NCBI GenBank assembly: GCA_010909165.1
Contig: MU008175.1
Span: forward strand, 434,001-498,000
Direction of reading: 5' to 3'
Source of the DNA: Anthoceros angustus
Lineage: Eukaryota > Streptophyta > Anthocerotopsida > Anthocerotales > Anthocerotaceae
Length of the DNA stretch: 64,000 nucleotides
The stretch's first letter is position 1, and every line of letters begins with the position of its first letter. The position numbers and the translations under genes are program-made. Below the pieces are notes generated by a model. That model did no database searches, had not been told where the DNA came from, and saw nothing but the letters and a program-made list of their open reading frames with translations. This document shows, one piece after another, positions 62,461-64,000 of this stretch.

Positions 62461-64000
62461 GGGGGAGAACAATTCTTCCGCATTCTACTCCGCTACGCAG
62501 CAGAAGGGGTGCTGAAGAACAGGCAAAAGTAATTAGACGTGCTGGAGATCGGGCCGGAGAGGCGGTGCATGTGCAATTTGCTCCGTTGTCAGGAGGGCAG
62601 GTGGGTGGTGTTGAGACTGAACCGATGCCTATGACCATGCAATCGGAGATGGAGGAGGACGAGGTCCTCGCAGGGCAGGCAGAGCCAAGCTCTCCAGAAG
62701 ACGAGGAGCATTCTCTAGCATCAGGGTCGGATGCGAAGGCGAGCTTGGACAAGGCTGTCCAAGGCTCGAAACATGTCCAAATTCTGGGCTCTTCGGACTC
62801 TGAGGAGTTTGAGGAAGAGATCACCCCTCCTCCTCTGAAGAGGACCCCGGTGTGCCGGGCAGTCGGCGCACAAGGGAAGAAGAAGAAGGGAAAGCATAGC
62901 CTGTCCAGATCTCCGTTGAAGACGAGAAGGCGATTGGCTGGTAAGTTTTATGCTGAGAATCCATCTGCCCCTCAGCAAACTGAATGCATGGAGAAGTTGA
63001 AGCAACTTGTTATGGACTACCATGCAGAGTGCACACCAATCAAGCGCAAGAGGAAGGCAAGGTCTCATGCCGATGATGGAGAAGATATAGCAGGAGGCCG
63101 GAAAAAATCAAGGAAAGGGAGGAAGCTTGCGGAGGAAGAAGCCGTAGCTCGGACAGCGACCAATGATGCCGACAGACTCGAGCTCCTGTCACTGGAAGAT
63201 GACTATCTGGAGATGGTTCGCACTCGTGCTTATAAGAAGCAGGTTCAAACCACCACTTTTGATATTCACATTTCAGTTCTACATCTTGCTTCTTTTCTAA
63301 TGGCAGATGCTCAAATAAGGAAGGTGGATGAGGTATGGATGAAGTGCCTAGTTAGGCAGATGCAAACAGGTCCTGTAAAGGAAGAAACGCTCCCGCTCTT
63401 GTGCATGATTGATCCAGCACAGTGCTTAAAGAAGGAAGATGCAGACCCGGAAGAGATAAGAGCCCAACATTATACCCTAGGGGTCCTTGGAGGGAACCAT
63501 TGCTATGCCGCCATGAAGACCCTGTTCGAAATGTATCCGGCGGAGGATAAATTTCAATGGCTCGAGGGCCATGTCTATGCAAGCTTGACAGAAGAAGAAA
63601 TGAGGGTGCTATCAGTAGATCATAATGTGTATCCAGACAAGAGGAAGAAGCTGGGTATTGAACAAGTCTGATATATACATGATGAGCTAGAGACTTGGCA
63701 CCGGACACACCCCACTGGAAAACCTCCTGTGCATTGGAAGTTCAATGTTTATAAGTTGCTGGGGATGCTGAAGGAGGCTGGAAACTCAAAGGACACCGAT
63801 TATGTCCAGAAGATGGTGGATAGGAAGACTTTACCATTAAGGATTGCGAGATGCAGAGGTAAATTATGGGAGAACGTGGACACCATTTTCAGACTGTGGG
63901 AGAAGTGCGAACTCCCAGCGGTGTGGACGTCGCGTGACGACGAAGCGCGAAAGCTTAAACGCAAGCCACAAGACCCTACCACTCATCTCAAGACTTGAAC
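62461..64000 (+). pseudogene. ParB-like gene, runs off the window edge (relic E)
   Basis: The exon probably starts at 62461 after a TAGCAG-type acceptor. The protein opens with a basic/acidic region (GRTILPHSTPLRSRRG, MEEDEVLAGQ), then Lys-rich tracts, then the ParB-like domain: RKVDEVWMKCL, TLPLLCMIDPAQC, GVLGGNHCYAAMKTL (63480-63518), LTEEEMRVLSVDHN and IEQV. An in-frame TGA at 63669-63671 replaces the Arg codon that relic A keeps in EQVRYLHD. Reading resumes in the same frame with YIHDEL, HWKFNVYKLLGMLKEAG and KLWENVDTIFRLW. The methyltransferase half, if present, lies beyond 64,000. Apart from the single stop this is the best-preserved copy. A segment at about 63243-63306 looks intron-like, but removing it breaks the frame. 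Confidence 0.7.

Noticed and set aside
63243-63306. Intron in the ParB-like gene at the right edge
   Set aside because: It has GT and AG ends, but removing 64 nt brings an immediate stop, while reading through keeps the frame; left unspliced.

Overview
The window is nuclear DNA of a land plant or close streptophyte relative. Genes are split by short GT-AG introns (about 60-450 bp, mostly 80-200 bp), there is a plastid-targeted photosystem I gene (psaN), and several proteins have plant-specific relatives. A 13-exon radial-spoke gene (RSPH10B type) indicates a lineage that still makes flagellated sperm, such as a bryophyte, lycophyte, fern or charophyte. The species cannot be named from sequence alone. 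No prokaryotic operon, CRISPR array or origin was seen.

Left half, 1-33 kb, genic. A tRNA-Arg(ACG) with two decayed copies is followed on the minus strand by TAF7 (a TFIID subunit) and RRP43 (an exosome subunit). A conserved unknown plant protein lies on the plus strand, then PsaN in a 1.3-kb tandem duplication whose second copy is frameshifted. An AT-rich stretch (about 10.7-17.2 kb) holds a damaged RING-H2 reading frame and the RSPH10B gene. Two long tetranucleotide microsatellites in inverse orientation come next. Then, all on the plus strand: an O-fucosyltransferase (10 exons), a secreted/membrane beta-trefoil plus DUF642-like protein, an intronless PLD-type phosphatidylglycerophosphate synthase (PGS1), and an RHIP1-like protein (9 exons).

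Right half, 33-64 kb, repeat-dominated. It contains a 1.7-kb tandem duplication of an unidentified minus-strand coding repeat, a Copia gag scrap, a 5'-truncated Ty3/gypsy pol, duplicated gag-like sequence, and relics of an unusual element family. Relics A to F are named in the features: A, ParB-like/methyltransferase (39.6-44.6 kb, minus); B, DUF7869-like transposase (53.3-56.0 kb, plus); C, transposase (58.8-60.7 kb, minus); D, transposase C-terminus (38.8-39.4 kb, minus); E, ParB-like gene (62.5 kb to the edge, plus); F, transposase fragment (56.8-57.4 kb, minus).

The candidate new system is a DNA element with two divergent genes: a DUF7869-like transposase and a ParB-like nuclease-fold protein joined to an amino-type DNA methyltransferase. 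The divergent arrangement appears twice, as C with E and as A with B; the A/B pair is separated by retrotransposon sequence. About ten GC-rich perfect or near-perfect palindromes, whose outer arms differ but stay self-complementary, are scattered through A, B and D.

Quality caution: five direct tandem duplications of about 1.0-1.7 kb occur in 64 kb, and their copies differ largely by homopolymer-length changes and small indels. Assembly or consensus artefacts should be excluded before frameshifts are read as biology.
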